Assembly: GCA_965207985.1 (NCBI GenBank)
Contig: CBDBND010000035.1
Coordinates: 868,001 to 932,000 of the forward strand
Direction of reading: 5' to 3'
DNA: 64,000 nucleotides
From: CBDBND01 sp965207985
GTDB taxonomy: Bacteria > Pseudomonadota > Alphaproteobacteria > Rhodospirillales > Rhodospirillaceae
The position numbers and the translations under genes were made by a program. Shown here piece after piece: positions 62,636 to 64,000 of this stretch. Position 1 is the stretch's first letter. Each line of letters begins with the position of its first letter. Below the pieces are notes generated by a model. It ran no database searches, was not told the origin of the DNA, and saw nothing but the letters and a program-made list of their open reading frames with translations.

Positions 62636-63348
62636 ACCAAAACCAAACACCCATCTGTCGATGACACGATGGGGGCGTTACGGTCACCGGGCGGGCGATA
62701 CAAATAGTGCAGTCGCTTCACAGAGGTTCCGTCGGCAAGCTCAGCTGTACCTTCGACAACGATACACTCCAAGTCGCGCCCATTAGAACTTTGGATTTCA
62801 CCCTGCCATCCTGGGTGTAGTGAAATAAGTGAAGTGGTATCGCCATTATCTTGGTCTTTACTGAGCTCTTTCTCGCTAAATTGACCAGCACCGTCACCCT
62901 TTAACGTCCAATCCATCGCTCCTGTCTTAAGATGAACAATGTGCGGGCGCCCGTCATGCACTTCTTCAAAGGGATACTCGTAGGGTTTGAGAGCTTCGCC
63001 CACCGGCACGATGTCTGATACGCCGCCTCGTTTGATGATTATAAGGGCAGACTCCTCGGAAAGTTCCGTCCATCCATGCACGATCATGCCTGGACGATAG
63101 AGATATGACTGCGGTTGCAGGTAATCCGTACCATCCAAGGTCAGCGATCCTTCGAGAATATATGCTTCTTCAAATGACGTGTGATAGTGGGCGCCGGACG
63201 GGCCGACCCAACCTTTTGGCACTTGAGCGATGGACGTAAACGACTGGTCGTCCGGATCTGTATTATAGACCTTCCGGTGCACACCCGTTTTGAAGATCGG
63301 TTGCCAAGACAACGTTTCTGGATCAAGACATTTTACATAGGGCCGCAT
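62614..63348 (-). CDS. Bicupin protein
   Basis: 244 aa with two cupin domains. The first (about 40-115) has GAHYHTSFEEAYILEGSLTLDG and a metal-binding His set, then YLYRPGMIVHG. The second (about 150-240) has LISLHPGWQGEIQ and YLYRPPGDRNAP. This is the ChrR-like/DUF4437 type, often a metal-dependent dioxygenase or hydrolase of small organic compounds. The reaction cannot be assigned. It starts 37 bp after the M24 peptidase stop and overlaps the MFS gene. Confidence 0.85.
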   Translation of the reverse strand: MRPYVKCLDPETLSWQPIFKTGVHRKVYNTDPDDQSFTSIAQVPKGWVGPSGAHYHTSFEEAYILEGSLTLDGTDYLQPQSYLYRPGMIVHGWTELSEESALIIIKRGGVSDIVPVGEALKPYEYPFEEVHDGRPHIVHLKTGAMDWTLKGDGAGQFSEKELSKDQDNGDTTSLISLHPGWQGEIQSSNGRDLECIVVEGTAELADGTSVKRLHYLYRPPGDRNAPIVSSTDGCLVLVWQATPR

Positions 63349-63385
63349 TACGCTCCCTCCAGAACAGATATGCCGTCTATCTATT

Positions 63386-64000
63386 TTAAGCGGGAATTAT
63401 CCGCAGGTCCGTCTGCATCGACGTTAGCGCTTCGCACCCCGTCGCCGTAACCCGCGCTGTATCTTCCAAATGAATAGCACCCCAGCCGATTTCGATGTGA
63501 GGCAGATCGACATTGATCACCATGTTTTCTTCGAGCACGCGATCGGCTTTGAGGCCAGGAGGAAGATCAAGGGGTGTAGGGTCGTCCGTGTGTTCTAAGC
63601 CTAGGCTATGGGGAACCGGATCACGGAAAGCGCCGTTGAAACCCGCCATCCTAACGACATCGCTTACGCGTTCTCTGATGTCTGAGTAACTTACGCCTGG
63701 CCGGATCATGTCGTGGGCGGTCTCCAAGCCAGCCTGCAAGGCCTTGACGCGTTTTTCCAATTCAGCAGTCGGTTCTCCGACAACGGTGGAGCAGCCGAAG
63801 TCCCCGTGATATCCCTTGTACTTGCCAAGTCCATCGAACATCACTGGTTCATTTTCAACCACTTTGCGATGGGGCAGTCCTCCGACGCCGCAAGCCAAAT
63901 ACACGCCAGAACCGTCGCGCCTTGCCATACCGGTCATGTAGATTCGAACCAGGTCGTCCCATGTGGCACCTACGCGCATGGCGTCGATTGCTTCCAAAAC
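63386..64000 (-). CDS. M24-family metallopeptidase (Xaa-Pro aminopeptidase-like), C-terminal part
   Basis: The pita-bread fold domain of creatinase/prolidase-type enzymes. In order: the Asp pair in MFDGLGKYKGYHGDFGCS, His in VPHSLGLEHTDDP, Glu in VLEENMVINVDLP, and the last Glu in AIHLEDTARVT, so five metal ligands are present. The gene continues beyond base 64000; the N-terminal domain is not seen. It leads a run with the bicupin and MFS transporter and may use an amidino or prolyl compound. Exact substrate unknown. Confidence 0.92.
   Translation of the reverse strand, partial: VLEAIDAMRVGATWDDLVRIYMTGMARRDGSGVYLACGVGGLPHRKVVENEPVMFDGLGKYKGYHGDFGCSTVVGEPTAELEKRVKALQAGLETAHDMIRPGVSYSDIRERVSDVVRMAGFNGAFRDPVPHSLGLEHTDDPTPLDLPPGLKADRVLEENMVINVDLPHIEIGWGAIHLEDTARVTATGCEALTSMQTDLRIIPA

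Noticed and set aside
1..64000. CRISPR array or prophage
   Set aside because: No regularly spaced repeats and no phage structural, integrase or lysis genes were seen.

Overview
The window looks like a chromosome segment of an alphaproteobacterium, probably a Rhodospirillales/Kiloniellales-type lineage (the order is inferred; the class is well supported). The supporting features are an RNase E with a long acidic insertion in its S1 domain, the NDUFA12-MCE-DUF2155-aat-accC-accB-aroQ neighbourhood, a B12-dependent ribonucleotide reductase (nrdJ), a ThiS-ThiG fusion, an Rrf2-led suf operon with sufU and sufT, and a twin-TM HIG1-like small protein.

Layout. 1-5.6 kb: cell-wall and RNA-decay genes on both strands (PBP1A, partial at the window edge; AmiC amidase; rne with a 0.5-kb leader), then an 847-bp IS5-family element a few bases after the rne stop. 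6.4-20.3 kb: aminotransferase and gamma-glutamyltransferase, M48 protease, DsbA-like oxidoreductase, DUF2786 protein, a lone flgE, aldo/keto reductase, thiSG, then aroQ-accB-accC-aat facing DUF2155-MCE-MCE-NDUFA12. 20.3-32.9 kb: nrdJ followed by a catalytically degenerate CD-NTase-fold protein, serA, ridA, a GNAT protein, an FAD oxidase with a YciA-type thioesterase, and parE. 32.9-34.1 kb: a mosaic of three nested, partly deleted insertion sequences (IS3, IS110 and IS5/IS1031 types). 34.4-41.4 kb: an orphan peptide-binding protein, an MDR reductase, tRNA-Val(GAC), an N-formylglutamate amidohydrolase-like gene, an unknown 284-aa protein, a TauE/SafE exporter and a frameshifted response regulator. 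41.4-48.1 kb: the complete suf operon (rrf2-B-C-D-S-U-T-A). 48.2-53.9 kb: a decay zone with a formyltransferase split by one IS, a KdpD-like kinase split by another, and its KdpE-like partner fused tail to tail with a truncated ECF sigma factor. 54.3-64.0 kb: tannase-family hydrolase, two tandem MDR oxidoreductases, a DUF2867-like protein, a methyltransferase, a broken second methyltransferase (101-bp tandem duplication plus amber codon), then MFS transporter, bicupin and M24 peptidase in one orientation.

How the genes work together. Housekeeping sets (suf Fe-S assembly, fatty-acid initiation, Asp/Ser/thiamine/shikimate metabolism, topoisomerase IV, tRNA) are intact. Signalling and accessory genes are repeatedly broken by insertion, deletion, duplication or frameshift, often so cleanly that the ancestral frame can be restored. 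This suggests recent IS expansion and relaxed selection. The best candidate for undescribed biology is the degenerate nucleotidyltransferase placed 39 bp after nrdJ. All calls come from reading the sequence; no database search was possible.
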